Positions 8,518-16,616 of a DNA stretch of 64,000 nt are shown in pieces. Each line of letters begins with the position of its first letter. The stretch's first letter is position 1. Origin of the DNA: Streptomyces sp. ISL-100. Its GTDB lineage: Bacteria > Actinomycetota > Actinomycetes > Streptomycetales > Streptomycetaceae. The notes beneath the pieces were generated by a model that did no database searches, was not told the DNA's origin, and saw only the letters and a program-made list of their open reading frames with translations. The DNA lies in NCBI RefSeq assembly GCF_018614615.1, contig NZ_JAGGOK010000012.1:1-64000 (forward strand), read 5' to 3'. A program made the position numbers and the translations under genes.

Positions 8518-9345
8518 ATGTTCGCACTGCCGGAGAAGGCCGTCGTCGCCTGCGTGCACCTCCCTCCCACCCCCGGGTCCCCGAGGTACGGAGGAAGCAT
8601 CGACCACATCTACGAGTCCGCGATCTCCGATGCCGAGATCTTCCTGCGGCACGGCGTCGACGCCCTGATCGTCGAGAACTTCCGGGACGCGCCTTTCCAC
8701 CCGGGGCCCGTCCCCGCCGAGACCACGGCCACGCTCGCCGGTGTCACGCGCGAGATCGTACGGATGTCCGGCGTGCCGACCGGCGTCGCGGTGCTGCGGA
8801 ACGACGCCTCGGCGGCGCTCGCCATCGCGACGGCCACGGGCGCGGACTTCATCCGCGTCAACGTGCACATCGGCGCCGTGCTCTCGGAGCAGGGCATCCT
8901 GGCCGGCAACGCGCACGAGACGCTGCGGCTGCGCCGGGCCCTCGGGAGCGACGTGGCGATCTTCGCCGACGCACGGGTGAAGCATTCGCAGCCGTTCGTC
9001 TACGGCGATCTCGCGACCGAGGTCCGGGACCTCTCCCAGCGGTCGGACGGAATCATCGTGTCGGGGGAGCTGACCGGCCTCGAGACCAGCCCCGAGGACC
9101 TGCTGACCGCGCGTGCGGCGACCGCCGGACCGCTGCTGGTAGGAAGCGGTGTCACCCCGGAGAACCTGGAGGCGGTCTTCGCCCCCGCCGACGGATTCAT
9201 CGTCGGCAGCTACTTCAAGGTCGACGGAGTGCCTGGGAACCCCGTGGACGAGTCTCGTGTGTCGGCCCTCATGGACCGGGTGTGTTCGTTGCGCCGGAGC
9301 CAGGGCGCGGAGACCACCGAGACCGCCGGGGCCGGCGCCCGATGA
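8518..9345 (+). CDS. BtpA/SgcQ-family TIM-barrel protein
   Basis: This 275-aa protein matches the BtpA family: the opening VVACVHLPPTPGSPRYGG, VDALIVENF, VGVAVLRNDA-like (GVAVLRNDASAALAIA) and FIRVNVHIGA segments are characteristic. BtpA was named from a cyanobacterial photosystem I factor. Other members sit in sugar or nucleoside-like pathways with uncharacterised TIM-barrel chemistry. The gene follows the OMP-decarboxylase homologue by one nucleotide, which strongly suggests co-translation and a joint step, possibly on a ribosyl-phosphate substrate. The actual reaction is unknown. Confidence 0.75.
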   Translation: MFALPEKAVVACVHLPPTPGSPRYGGSIDHIYESAISDAEIFLRHGVDALIVENFRDAPFHPGPVPAETTATLAGVTREIVRMSGVPTGVAVLRNDASAALAIATATGADFIRVNVHIGAVLSEQGILAGNAHETLRLRRALGSDVAIFADARVKHSQPFVYGDLATEVRDLSQRSDGIIVSGELTGLETSPEDLLTARAATAGPLLVGSGVTPENLEAVFAPADGFIVGSYFKVDGVPGNPVDESRVSALMDRVCSLRRSQGAETTETAGAGAR

Positions 9346-9374
9346 AGACGGACCGACGAGGACAAGGACAGAAC

Positions 9375-10037
9375 ATGCAGGAGCGCAGGGTCGACGACGC
9401 GGCCATGGCGGAGCTCTTCCAGCCGGAGAGGACCGACGAGGGGCTGCTCATCTCGATCGTCGGCTTCGACGGTTCGGGCAAGACCACTCAGATCGAGCGT
9501 GTCGCGGAAGCCTTCCGGGCGCAGGGCCGGGAGGTCGTCGAGACCCGTCAGCCTTCCGACTGGTACCGGCAGCTGGCCGAGGTCCAGGTCTTCCACGGGC
9601 AGGGAGGCTCGGCCGAGAGGGCCCGCATCCTGTCGCTGCTGGCCGCGGCCGACCGCCACCGCCACGTCATGGAAGTGATCAACCCCGCCCTGGAACGGGG
9701 CGCGGTCGTGATCTGCGACCGCTATGTCTACGCCACCTTCGGCGTCTTCGTGCATCGCGGTGTCGACTTCCGCTTCCTGGCCACCATCAACCAGGGCATC
9801 CCGCGCCCCGATCACGCCTTCTACCTGAAGCTCCCCACCGACGAGCTGCTCCAGCGTCTGCGGGAGCGGGACGGCGACCGTCTGCAGCACGAGGAGAAGT
9901 CGGCCGACCGCGTCGAGTCGATCACCCGCACATACGAGGAACTCGGCGCGGAACTGGTCCACATCGACGGCACGGCCTCGCGGGAGGACGTCACCGCCGA
10001 GATCCTCCGTCACATGAAGGACTCCCTCTCCCGGTGA
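9375..10037 (+). CDS. Thymidylate-kinase-like P-loop kinase
   Basis: This 220-aa protein has the dTMP kinase fold, with a P-loop GFDGSGKTT (30-38), a DRY motif at 115-117 and a lid-like REE/EEKSADR region near 175. It would transfer phosphate from ATP to a nucleoside monophosphate or an analogue. The N-terminal 22 residues are an extension compared with housekeeping Tmk. The start is set by AAGGACA just upstream of this ATG. Placed after OMP-decarboxylase and BtpA homologues and before a nucleotidyltransferase, it fits a dedicated nucleotide-like or phosphorylated-intermediate branch. Substrate specificity cannot be read. Confidence 0.75.
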   Translation: MQERRVDDAAMAELFQPERTDEGLLISIVGFDGSGKTTQIERVAEAFRAQGREVVETRQPSDWYRQLAEVQVFHGQGGSAERARILSLLAAADRHRHVMEVINPALERGAVVICDRYVYATFGVFVHRGVDFRFLATINQGIPRPDHAFYLKLPTDELLQRLRERDGDRLQHEEKSADRVESITRTYEELGAELVHIDGTASREDVTAEILRHMKDSLSR

Positions 10038-10094
10038 ACCCGCCGGGTGTCCGTACCCCCCCACCAGCCATGAGAACGGAAGGCGGACCGCCGC

Positions 10095-10874
10095 ATGAGC
10101 ATCGATTTCTCCAGCTGCCTCGATGAGCTGGGGGCCCGGGGGCTGCTACCCGAGCACTACGAGGCCGCCTTCGTCGTCGGATCCCAGGCGCGAGGGTGGG
10201 GCAACGCGCTGAGCGACGTGGACATCTGCGTCGTGACGCGCGAGCCCTGGACCAGCGACGACCACGGTCTCATTCATGTACTGCTCACCCCGGACACCGT
10301 CACCACCGAGGGATTCCACTCCGGCGAGCTCGCCTGGGAGCTCAAGTACTGGCTCGACGGCCAGGTGGACCAGATGATCGAGAAGGTGGCCTGGAGCGCC
10401 TTCAACGGCTCGACCCTCGTGGGCCAGCGTCTTACCCGCGAGGAGGAGAAGTTCCTCGACCGGATGCTGACCTGTGTTCCCCTCGCCGGCGCCGACTGGG
10501 TCCTGCGGCGCCAGGGGGAGATCAAGCAGTCCGCGTTCCGGGCGTTCGTGACGACGGAGTGCCTCAACCTCGCGGACGACTACGTCATCGACGCCGTGGG
10601 ACAGCTCGAAGCGGGTGACGTGGACAGCGCGGTGCTCTGCGCCAGGACGGCCTTCGGCCATGCGGTGGACGCCGTGCTCGCGTCGCACGGGGACCTCGGG
10701 AGGCTGAACAAGTGGCGGGCGCGCCGGCTTTCGAGCGTCCGGCCCGAGGAAATCTCGTACGAGGAGTACTGGAACGTGGAGACGATGCGTACCTTCGACC
10801 CGGCCGCGCCGGAGGCATGGGTCCGGGAGACCGCCTGGCTCTGCAAGCGCCTGGCCATGGAAGTGCAGGTCTGA
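10095..10874 (+). CDS. Nucleotidyltransferase-fold protein (GSx10DxD)
   Basis: This 259-aa protein carries the polymerase-beta nucleotidyltransferase signature G29-S30...D41-V-D43, with a third acidic residue likely in the following strand. An all-helical C-terminal domain resembles HEPN/kanamycin nucleotidyltransferase-type substrate domains. Members transfer NMP to small molecules, RNA ends or proteins. The catalytic Asp pair is present, so activity is plausible. Its position directly after the P-loop kinase suggests activation of an intermediate by nucleotidylation. A self-resistance role by modifying the product is an alternative. Confidence 0.65.
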   Translation: MSIDFSSCLDELGARGLLPEHYEAAFVVGSQARGWGNALSDVDICVVTREPWTSDDHGLIHVLLTPDTVTTEGFHSGELAWELKYWLDGQVDQMIEKVAWSAFNGSTLVGQRLTREEEKFLDRMLTCVPLAGADWVLRRQGEIKQSAFRAFVTTECLNLADDYVIDAVGQLEAGDVDSAVLCARTAFGHAVDAVLASHGDLGRLNKWRARRLSSVRPEEISYEEYWNVETMRTFDPAAPEAWVRETAWLCKRLAMEVQV

Positions 10875-10883
10875 ACCCCCGTG

Positions 10884-11162
10884 ATGACGCCCGATTCCGT
10901 GCCGGTGCCCCGGCTGGACGTACGCTTCAGGAACATCCGCGGCCAGGTACTGATCGCCCGCGGGGAGGATGCCCTCGAACTCACCGAGGCCGCCGCCTTC
11001 GTCTTCCGCCGGATCGACGGGACACGTACCGTCCGGCGGATCGGTGAGGAACTCGCCGCGGAGTACGGGATCGGAGCCGATGAAGCGGTCACCGACGCCG
11101 GCGACGTGTTGACGCACCTGGCCGAGGCCGGTTTCATCGGCGTCGAGGCGCCGAGCTCATGA
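10884..11162 (+). CDS. PqqD-like RiPP recognition element (RRE) protein
   Basis: This small protein of about 92 aa has the PqqD/RRE winged-helix pattern: a short beta-strand N-terminus (LDVRFRNIRGQVLIA), LTEAAAFVFRRIDGTRTVRRIG, and a final helix with TDAGDVLTHLAEAGFI. Stand-alone RREs bind leader peptides and deliver them to modifying enzymes, as B1 proteins do in lasso peptide systems. A GTG three nt upstream is an alternative start. Its stop overlaps the start of the N-oxygenase gene (ATGA), indicating translational coupling. This is the strongest single indicator that a ribosomal peptide is involved. Confidence 0.75.
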   Translation: MTPDSVPVPRLDVRFRNIRGQVLIARGEDALELTEAAAFVFRRIDGTRTVRRIGEELAAEYGIGADEAVTDAGDVLTHLAEAGFIGVEAPSS

Positions 11163-12187
11163 CCCCGCCTGGGACGTACCGGCACCGGGCGATCTCCGAA
11201 CTGGCCGCGATACGCGAGCGGTTGCCCGGCCCGACGGGGGACGATGACCGGCGTCCGCCCGGGTACCGCAGCGCGTTCGGCAAGTGGGACGACCGCGCGA
11301 GCGTACGTACCAAGCCGATCAGGCGGGTCGAGGAGGAACGGGCCGACGGTCCGCAGCTCTACTTCCCGCCGGAGTTGGTACCCGCGGCGACCCACCCCCT
11401 GCTCGTGGGAACGGTCGGCCCGTCCGGGGTGAACGAGTTCCTCACCCAACAGCTCTATTCCTATCTGAGCTTCACTGTCGACCTTGAGATGTCGGCGGTC
11501 GTGCCGGTCACCTCCGACATCAGTCTCGGGCGGAGCGGACTGCATCTCCCTGCTCGGATGCGGAGGGATGCGTTCAATATTTCGACCGACGAGGCGTGGC
11601 ATGCGCAGTTCTCCCACGATCTCATCGTCCAGGTCGAGTCGGAGACGTCGGTGAGGGCCCTTTCGAACCCTGAGCCGGCCTTCCTTCGTCGGCTCGCCGA
11701 AATTGAACAGGATCTGGACGACGATACTCGGGCGATGAGCGCTCTGCTTTTCGCGGTGGTGAGCGAGACCCTGATCTCGGCTCTCCTTTCGGACCTTCCG
11801 AAGGACCGCAGACTGCCCCCGGCCGTCCGTGAGGCGGTGGCCGATCACGCCGAGGACGAGGGGCGCCACCACGCGTACTTCAAGAGTCTTCTGTACTATT
11901 TCTGGGCGCCTCTGGACGCCCGGCAGCGGCGAAAAGCCGGAATTCTGGTACCGCGCCTCATCGCGGCCTTCCTTGAACCGGACTACGCGCATCTGGCCAG
12001 GGGGCTCTTCGACTGCAGACTGACGGCCGAGCAAGTGGCGCAGATCCTGGAGGAGTCCTACCCGGACACAGGGGTGGAGCGCAGCATCAGACAGGGGTCG
12101 AGGGCCACGGTGAAGTATTTCAACGAAATCGGGGCGATCGACGACCACGCGGTCCGCGACGCTTTCGAAAGAGCGTCTATTTCCTGA
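11159..12187 (+). CDS. AurF-type di-iron N-oxygenase
   Basis: This 342-aa protein has the ligand pattern of the AurF/p-aminobenzoate N-oxygenase family: E110, E145-x-x-H148 (DEAWH), E203, and H230-x-x-x-E234-x-x-H237. All seven metal ligands are therefore present. Family members oxidise amines to hydroxylamines, nitroso or nitro groups with O2, or perform related oxidations. The gene is translationally coupled to the RRE gene, so the substrate may be peptide-bound. Codon bias is weaker in the second half (more A/T in third positions), a possible sign of separate acquisition. The gene ends about 200 bp before the peptide gene. Confidence 0.8.
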   Translation: MTPPGTYRHRAISELAAIRERLPGPTGDDDRRPPGYRSAFGKWDDRASVRTKPIRRVEEERADGPQLYFPPELVPAATHPLLVGTVGPSGVNEFLTQQLYSYLSFTVDLEMSAVVPVTSDISLGRSGLHLPARMRRDAFNISTDEAWHAQFSHDLIVQVESETSVRALSNPEPAFLRRLAEIEQDLDDDTRAMSALLFAVVSETLISALLSDLPKDRRLPPAVREAVADHAEDEGRHHAYFKSLLYYFWAPLDARQRRKAGILVPRLIAAFLEPDYAHLARGLFDCRLTAEQVAQILEESYPDTGVERSIRQGSRATVKYFNEIGAIDDHAVRDAFERASIS

Positions 12188-12292
12188 GTGTAGCCCGCAC
12201 GAGGGTCAGGCTTTCCGGATTGTGGCCGGTAGGCCTGTCTCGGGTGCCCGCAATTCTTTGATCCGGGACTCATTTTCCGAAAACTTCGATCC

Positions 12293-12322
12293 TTGCGCGA
12301 TCTTTAATTCCGTGCATATGAT
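12293..12322 (+). promoter_or_regulatory. Candidate promoter of the 22-aa peptide gene
   Basis: TTGCGC and TATGAT are separated by 18 bp, giving a reasonable primary-sigma promoter in an unusually AT-rich stretch for this genome. It would start transcription about 60 nt before the peptide gene and drive the peptide separately from the upstream train. This is sequence-based inference only. Confidence 0.5.
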
Positions 12323-12390
12323 CGGCGCATTCCACCGCGAGCGATTCTCGCGGCGACTGGGAAATTCAAAGCGAAAGGGGGTGTTCTCGC

Positions 12391-12459
12391 ATGAAGAAGT
12401 ACACGAAGCCGCAGGCCACGAAGGTCGACATCACGACTGTTCTGAAGAACAACAAGTGA
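12391..12459 (+). CDS. 22-aa peptide, candidate RiPP precursor or scaffold
   Basis: This very short gene encodes a Lys/Thr-rich peptide starting MKKYTKPQATK and ending VLKNNK. AGGGGG lies 9 nt upstream of the ATG. It has its own promoter candidate and is followed within 10 nt by a strong hairpin. Together these are the classic layout of a highly expressed precursor ahead of its modification genes. The Y-x-x-P spacing near the N-terminus recalls the leader motif bound by RRE (B1) proteins in lasso peptide systems. There is almost no room for a core, so it may be a leader-only scaffold extended or modified at its C-terminal Asn-Asn-Lys. No homologue was recognised. Confidence 0.65.
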   Translation: MKKYTKPQATKVDITTVLKNNK

Positions 12460-12467
12460 TGCGAGAC

Positions 12468-12507
12468 GGGAGTGCCAATCACCCGCTACCCGGGAATTGG
12501 CACTCCT
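12468..12507 (+). terminator. Attenuator-like hairpin after the 22-aa peptide gene
   Basis: GGGAGTGCCAAT pairs with ATTGGCACTCCT across a 16-nt loop, giving 11 Watson-Crick pairs plus one wobble. There is no U-run, so it probably stabilises the short upstream mRNA and partly terminates, setting a high ratio of peptide to downstream enzymes. Confidence 0.7.
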
Positions 12508-12554
12508 GTCGGCATGAGCGCGTGAGCACTGCTGTCAGCGAAAGGTGAAGGGGA

Positions 12555-14792
12555 ATGTGCGGACTGGGCGGTCTTGCCCGTATCGACGGGCGGGATCTGG
12601 ACGGACGCGCCGATGTCGTCCTGGCGACCATGGCGCGGACCCTGGCACATCGCGGACCCGACGCCGAGGAACTCCTCCGGGACGGACCCGTCGGCCTCGC
12701 CTTCACCCGCCTGTCGCTGGTGGACCCCGAAGGCGGCGGACAGCCCCTGATCAGCCCTGACGGCTCGATCGTCCTGATCGCCAACGGCGAGGTCTACAAC
12801 CACCGCGCGCTCGCCGCCGGACTGCCCGCCGGCGGCAAGGAGCTGCGCGGAGGCTCCGACTGCGAGGTGCTCGTGCACCTCTACCAGGAGAAGGGACTGT
12901 CCTTCCTCGACGACGTACGCGGCATGTTCGGGCTGGTCCTGTGGGACCGGCGCCGCAACGTTCTGGTGATGGCCCGAGACCACTTCGGTGTGAAGCCGCT
13001 CTACTTCAGCCGCAACCGCGAGCGCGTGGTCTTCGCCTCGGAGATCAAGGCCCTGTTCTCGGACCCCGACTGCCCGCGCCGGGTCGCCTGGGACGAGGCG
13101 CTGGCCAGCCCGACGCTAGCGGCATCGCCCGCGCTGGACATCTCCGCGCCCACGACGTGGTTCGAGGGTGTGGAATCCGTGCCGGCGGCGACGATCATCG
13201 AGATCGATCTCGCCGACGGCGCGACCCGTGAGCACCTCTACTGGACCGCTCCGGACTTCATGGGAGATCCGGCCTGCGCCGCGCGCGACGACCGCGACAT
13301 CATCGCGGAGTTCCGTGAGCTGCTGGCCGACTCGGTGCGGGACTGCGCCACGGCCGACGTGTCCATCGGGCTCTTCCTCAGCGGCGGCGTCGACTCCGCG
13401 GCCGTCGCGGCCCTCGCCGCGGACACGGCCTCGCTGGAGACGTTCACCGTCCTCAACGGCTCCACGGTCGCCAACGGAGACGCCCGTTTCGCGCGGAAGG
13501 TGGCCGACGAGCTCGGCGTACCCAACCACCAGATCCTCTTCGAGGCGTCCCACGTCCCGTCCGCGGCCGAGTGGAAGCGCCTGCTCTGGCTGACCGAGAT
13601 GCCGACCTGCGGCCCCGAGCAGTACTACAAGCACGAGCTGCACCGGCATGTGCGGGCCCATCACCCCGGAATCAAGGGCATGCTGCTGGGCGCCGCCGCC
13701 GACGAGTTCTGCGGCGGGTACTCCGTACAGACCTCCGGAGACCGGGGCTGGGAGGGCTTCACGCAGGCTCTCGGGGACATGGACCGCCGCGGCCGGCTGC
13801 AGAGCGGCCCGCGCGCGCTGGACATCTGGTGGGAGGGGTCCGAAGCGGGGCTCCTGTCCGAGGCGGCCCTGGGCCTCCGCAACGACGGGCGGGGACGGGA
13901 TCCCTACGCTCTCTTCGTCGCCGCGAAGATGCGCGACGTGACCCAGTACAACTGCTGGCACGAGGACCGCACGGCCGCGGGCAGCGGTATCGAGGCCCGT
14001 GTTCCCTTCCTCGACCGACGCCTGTTCGAACTCGTCGCCTCGATTCCTCCGCACCGCCGTGAACGGCTGCTGTGGGACAAGGCCATCGTGCGGGAGGCGG
14101 TCGCCGACCTGCTTCCCCACGACGTCTTCCACCGCCCCAAGGTGCCCTTCTTCTACGGCGAAGGCGTCCAGCACACCCACCGGACGTTCATCTCCATGCT
14201 CACGCAGGACGGCTGCGCCCTCCTCGACGAGGCGCTGGAGAGCCCCCGAGGAAAGGAGTTCCTGAACGCCGACCGGGTGCGCGCGGTGCTGCGCCGCCTG
14301 GAGCAGGCCCCACTCTCCGGAGAGGTGGAGCGGATCCTCCCGCTGATCAACCTCTGTCTGCTCGACCGGATGGCCGCCGAGCCTCCCAGCCCGCCGATCG
14401 CCTCGGCGACGGTGCTTCCTCCGGTGCGCGAGGAGTATTCCGTCGGCGGGGAGAGCGGAGTCGATGACGCCGCCGCGCTGACGACGGGGGCGAGGCGCTG
14501 GGACGGCCACAGCCGTCTGGCCCTCGCCGACGATGCCGTCCTGCTGCGGGACACCGACGAGACCTGGTACGTCGCCGTCGACGGTTCCCTGGAGTACGTC
14601 CTGGACTACGAGGAACCGTGGCTGGCCTTCCTGCGTGGCCTCGACGGCACGAGCACCGTGGACCAGGTCTGCGAGCGGACCGGCACCACCCCTGAGGCGC
14701 TCTCCTCCCAGCTGACGGAATGCCTCGACCTGGGGCTGCTGGTCCCCGCGACTCCCGCGCCCGTCTCTCCCACGCCCACAGAACGGTCCTGA
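12555..14792 (+). CDS. Asparagine-synthetase-like amidotransferase with C-terminal PqqD-like extension
   Basis: This 745-aa protein has an N-terminal class II glutaminase domain with the nucleophile Cys2 and the AHRGPD and NGEVYNH motifs, then a synthetase domain with the ATP-pyrophosphatase motif SGGVDS (276-281). AsnB proteins are about 610-650 aa; the extra 90 residues (about 650-735) look like a small winged-helix/PqqD-type unit. Lasso cyclases share this fold, but the first described one (McjC) lacks a functional glutaminase. The intact Cys2 here favours genuine amide formation using glutamine-derived ammonia, for example on the peptide. It lies directly after the peptide gene and is coupled to the exporter genes. 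Confidence 0.85.
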   Translation: MCGLGGLARIDGRDLDGRADVVLATMARTLAHRGPDAEELLRDGPVGLAFTRLSLVDPEGGGQPLISPDGSIVLIANGEVYNHRALAAGLPAGGKELRGGSDCEVLVHLYQEKGLSFLDDVRGMFGLVLWDRRRNVLVMARDHFGVKPLYFSRNRERVVFASEIKALFSDPDCPRRVAWDEALASPTLAASPALDISAPTTWFEGVESVPAATIIEIDLADGATREHLYWTAPDFMGDPACAARDDRDIIAEFRELLADSVRDCATADVSIGLFLSGGVDSAAVAALAADTASLETFTVLNGSTVANGDARFARKVADELGVPNHQILFEASHVPSAAEWKRLLWLTEMPTCGPEQYYKHELHRHVRAHHPGIKGMLLGAAADEFCGGYSVQTSGDRGWEGFTQALGDMDRRGRLQSGPRALDIWWEGSEAGLLSEAALGLRNDGRGRDPYALFVAAKMRDVTQYNCWHEDRTAAGSGIEARVPFLDRRLFELVASIPPHRRERLLWDKAIVREAVADLLPHDVFHRPKVPFFYGEGVQHTHRTFISMLTQDGCALLDEALESPRGKEFLNADRVRAVLRRLEQAPLSGEVERILPLINLCLLDRMAAEPPSPPIASATVLPPVREEYSVGGESGVDDAAALTTGARRWDGHSRLALADDAVLLRDTDETWYVAVDGSLEYVLDYEEPWLAFLRGLDGTSTVDQVCERTGTTPEALSSQLTECLDLGLLVPATPAPVSPTPTERS

Positions 14793-14795
14793 CCG

Positions 14796-15821
14796 ATGCC
14801 CACCTCCGAATACGCGATCGAGGCCGTCGGACTGCGCCGTTCCTACGAGACCAGAACAGGGTGGCTCAGACCGCGGCGCCTGGTGATCGAGGCCGTGCGC
14901 GGTGTGTCCTTCCAGGTGCCCAGAGGGGAGCTGTTCGGTCTGCTCGGCCCGAACGGCGCGGGAAAGACCACCACCATCAAGATGCTCAACACCCTTCTGC
15001 TGCCCACGTCGGGCCGCGCCTCGGTGCTCGGACACGACGTGGCCCGGGACCCCGTGCAGGTCCGCCGACGGATCGGATACGTCTTCGGCGGCGACAAGGG
15101 GCTGTACGAGCGGCTTTCCGCGCTCGACAACCTCCGCTACTTCGCGGAGCTCTACGGGGTGGACCCTCGGGAGCAGAAGGCCCGGATCCCCGAGATGCTG
15201 GAGATCGTGGGGCTTCTGGGCCGGGAGCAGGAACGCGTCGAGGGTTACTCGCGCGGCATGCGGCAGAAGCTGCACATCGCGCGCGGACTGCTGCACCGGC
15301 CCGAGGTTCTCTTCCTGGACGAGCCGTCCATCGGTGTCGACCCGGTGGCGGCACGGGAGTTGCGGGCGCTGGTCGCCGATCTGGCGGCCTCCGGCATCAC
15401 TGTCCTTCTGACGACGCACTACATGGCGGAAGCGGACGAACTCTGCGACCGCATCGCCGTCATCGACCACGGCGTCATCCAGGCCGAGGGAACCCCTGCC
15501 GAGCTGAAGGAGCGGGTGCGGAAGCTCGACGTGATGGAGATCGAGGTCCGGGACAGCCTCGACGAAGCGCGTATGGACGCGCTGCGGAGACTCCCCGGGG
15601 TGGAACAGCTCAGCGTGGAGACCGGAGACATCGCCGACACCCTGCAGGTGCACGTGAGGCCGTCGGACGAGGTCCAAGCCGCCGTGATCGCGGCGCTCGA
15701 CGGCGTGCGGACCAGGCGGATCGTGACGCGGGAACCCACGCTCGAGGACGCCTACGTCGCCATCATCGCGCAGACCGACGACGCGGAGCGGACCGGCGAT
15801 GCGGTGCAGGTGCCGGCATGA
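14796..15821 (+). CDS. ABC exporter ATP-binding subunit
   Basis: This 341-aa protein is an ABC-2/DrrA-type ATPase with Walker A GPNGAGKTT (51-59), signature YSRGMRQK (151-158) and Walker B VLFLDE (171-176). A C-terminal DrrA-like domain (about 240-330) follows. It starts 3 nt after the AsnB-like gene and overlaps the next permease by ATGA. It would power two membrane subunits encoded next and probably exports the cluster product or confers self-resistance. Confidence 0.93.
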   Translation: MPTSEYAIEAVGLRRSYETRTGWLRPRRLVIEAVRGVSFQVPRGELFGLLGPNGAGKTTTIKMLNTLLLPTSGRASVLGHDVARDPVQVRRRIGYVFGGDKGLYERLSALDNLRYFAELYGVDPREQKARIPEMLEIVGLLGREQERVEGYSRGMRQKLHIARGLLHRPEVLFLDEPSIGVDPVAARELRALVADLAASGITVLLTTHYMAEADELCDRIAVIDHGVIQAEGTPAELKERVRKLDVMEIEVRDSLDEARMDALRRLPGVEQLSVETGDIADTLQVHVRPSDEVQAAVIAALDGVRTRRIVTREPTLEDAYVAIIAQTDDAERTGDAVQVPA

Positions 15822-16603
15822 CGCGGACCCTCGGCAGGCTCCGGCGGCTCGTCGCCGTCGGAGTCCGCACGCACCTGCTGCATCTGTCCCGCTCGGGCGT
15901 CGATCTCGTCGTGGCACTCTTCTCGCCTCTCGTCTACGCCACGCTGGCGGTCTACCTCTTCCGCGCCGGCGGCCACCCGGACCGCCTGCTGCAGGCCGCT
16001 GTCGGGGCCGGCCTCATGGGTGTCTGGTCCTCCGTGCTCTTCGGGTCCGGCGGGGCGATTCAGGACCAGAGATGGCTGGGCACGCTCGAATCGCTGGTGA
16101 TCGCGCCCACCCGCCTGTTTCTGGTGGTGCTCCCGATCACCTTCGCCACGTCGCTGGTGGGCATGTACTCGATGTTCGCGACGATCGCCTGGGGCGCACT
16201 GCTCTTCGGGGTCCCGCTCACCCCGGCCTCCCCGGCGCTCTTCGCCCCCGCGCTGATCGTGTGCGTGGTGGCGCTGGGCATGCTGGGCATGTTCCTGGCC
16301 TCCACGTTCGTCCTCCTCCGGAACGCCAACGCGCTTGCAAACGCGCTGGATTACCCGGTGTGGATGCTGTCGGGAATGCTCGTGTCCACCACCGCCCTCC
16401 CCGGCTGGACGCATGCGGTGACGTGGATCCTTCCCACGAGCTGGGCGGCGCGAGCCGTTCAGGCCGCGACCGGAGGGGGGGCGGTCGCCCTGCCGGCGGC
16501 CATGGCCCTCGGACTGGGCGCCGCCTACATGCTGCTCGCGTTCGGGGGCCTGAAGTGGGTCGAGAAGCGTGCGCGTCAAGCAGGGACCCTGGCACTGGCA
16601 TGA
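15818..16603 (+). CDS. ABC-2 type permease, subunit 1
   Basis: This 261-aa integral membrane protein has about six hydrophobic segments, for example LVVALFSPLVYATLAVYLF and ALIVCVVALGMLGMFLAS. It has the ABC-2 transporter pattern including LDYPVWMLSGMLVS before the last membrane spans. The ATG overlaps the stop of the ATPase gene (ATGA), so stoichiometric translation is expected. It likely forms a heterodimeric channel with the next permease. Confidence 0.88.
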   Translation: MTRTLGRLRRLVAVGVRTHLLHLSRSGVDLVVALFSPLVYATLAVYLFRAGGHPDRLLQAAVGAGLMGVWSSVLFGSGGAIQDQRWLGTLESLVIAPTRLFLVVLPITFATSLVGMYSMFATIAWGALLFGVPLTPASPALFAPALIVCVVALGMLGMFLASTFVLLRNANALANALDYPVWMLSGMLVSTTALPGWTHAVTWILPTSWAARAVQAATGGGAVALPAAMALGLGAAYMLLAFGGLKWVEKRARQAGTLALA

Positions 16604-16616
16604 GTGGAGACAACCG

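Noticed and set aside
10884..15821. Classic lasso peptide cluster (A, B1, C, D)
   Set aside because: B1-, C- and D-like genes are present, but there is no B2 transglutaminase-type protease, the peptide has no plausible core, and the AsnB-like enzyme keeps its glutaminase Cys2.
13116..15917. 933-codon minus-strand open frame
   Set aside because: It is antisense to the AsnB-like and ABC genes, has abnormal Arg/Gly/His-rich composition and no motifs; an effect of high GC content.
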